DNA from: Geobacillus icigianus
Lineage (GTDB): Bacteria; Bacillota; Bacilli; Bacillales; Anoxybacillaceae
Assembly: GCF_000750005.1 (NCBI RefSeq)
Contig: NZ_JPYA01000123.1
Span: 15,295-79,294 of the forward strand
Length of the DNA stretch: 64,000 nt
Direction: 5' to 3'
The position numbers were made by a program, and so were the translations under genes. Below, one piece after another: positions 63,697-64,000 of this stretch. The notes under the pieces are model-generated. The model did no database searches, had not been told where the DNA came from, and saw only the letters and a list, made by a program, of their open reading frames with translations. How positions within the stretch are numbered: the first letter of the stretch is position 1; every line of letters starts with the position of its first letter.

Positions 63697-63846
63697 ATGG
63701 AAAAGATCCATGGGCAATGGTTTGCCCTCCACCTAGGAATGAAAATCCGCCCCAGCTCGGCATTTTCACGGAAAGCATATCAAAAGCGAAAAGGTCTTAC
63801 GGCGGATGGAATTGTCGGACCAAAGACATGGAATATGCTCTTCTAA
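63697..63846 (+). pseudogene. C-terminal fragment of a peptidoglycan-binding domain protein
   Basis: A 49-codon frame ends AYQKRKGLTADGIVGPKTW then NMLF, the last two helices of a PG_binding_1 domain found in spore cortex hydrolases and autolysins. The N-terminal helix and any catalytic domain are absent, and no ribosome site precedes the ATG 63697. It is probably a 3' relic. Confidence 0.6.
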
Positions 63847-63888
63847 AATTACGAACCCTGTCGTTTGGTAGGAATTAGATTTTACGTG

Positions 63889-63926
63889 AGAGGGAGGATT
63901 CCAAAAGTCATACTTTTGGCCCCCTC
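63889..63926. other. Strong hairpin near the window end
   Basis: GAGGGAGGATTCCAAAAGT pairs with ACTTTTGGCCCCCTC around a three-base loop. No T run follows on the plus strand; it may be the end of a repeat or a minus-strand terminator. Confidence 0.5.
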
Positions 63927-64000
63927 AAAACTTTAAAGATAATATCAATAAACTGTGAACCCTCTAGTCCTTGCCTTTATAAAATATGAATAAAGTACCA

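Noticed and set aside
1..64000. CRISPR array, tRNA/rRNA genes, IS elements, prophage
   Set aside because: No regularly spaced repeats, cloverleaf, transposase or phage genes were seen on either strand.

Overview
The window is about 64 kb of chromosome from a thermophilic Geobacillus-type member of the Bacillaceae. Evidence: G+C-rich third codon positions, strong AAGGAGG-type ribosome binding sites, frequent TTG and GTG starts, spore-type small genes, and B. subtilis-like gene orders such as ypjP-thyA-dfrA and ilvA-ypmP-ypmQ-ypmR-ypmS. No tRNA, rRNA, CRISPR array, intact insertion sequence or prophage was found.

Layout. 1-3691 (minus): nearly complete narG behind an FNR-type promoter. 3.8-18.6 kb: a membrane hydrolase-like protein, a monoacylglycerol lipase, a 1386-residue TPR protein with an embedded C39-type protease fold, a MifM-like leader ORF plus YidC2, pncA-pncB, an exported oligoendopeptidase F, an aldo/keto reductase and topB. 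18.8-19.0 kb: relic of a glycerophosphodiesterase gene. 19.6-37.7 kb: one long cobalamin operon led by a B12 riboswitch, with cobalt uptake (cbiMNQO), the anaerobic corrin ring pathway (cbiX, L, H60, F, G, D, J, ET, C, A, P), cobT, SUMT and the adenosyltransferase. cbiB, cobU and cobS are not in the window.

37.7-49.3 kb: small spore-type genes, metA, glutathione peroxidase, a HEAT-repeat protein, a bacilliredoxin, an aminotransferase, ypjP, a secreted Pro-Pro-endopeptidase-like protease, thyA-dfrA, a DUF2512 protein, ilvA and ypmP. 49.4-64 kb: ypmQ/R/S, an rRNA m5C methyltransferase, plsY, an OsmC protein, a secreted 5'-nucleotidase, pepT, a threonine synthase broken by internal deletion, ribU under an FMN riboswitch, a YuiH-type Mo enzyme, and a DUF969-DUF979-pcp operon with a perfect 19-bp palindrome at its promoter. 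The end holds a peptidoglycan-binding fragment.

Most notable non-routine signals: (1) the upstream ORF of yidC2, which has the layout of a translation-arrest sensor: membrane segment, arginine-rich then acidic C-terminus, and a hairpin burying the yidC2 Shine-Dalgarno; (2) a family of dispersed inverted-repeat elements (10.8, 24.8 and 50.8 kb), one inside the cobalamin operon; (3) the pcp palindrome; (4) the TPR/C39 giant; (5) the ATLF/PPEP-like secreted protease.
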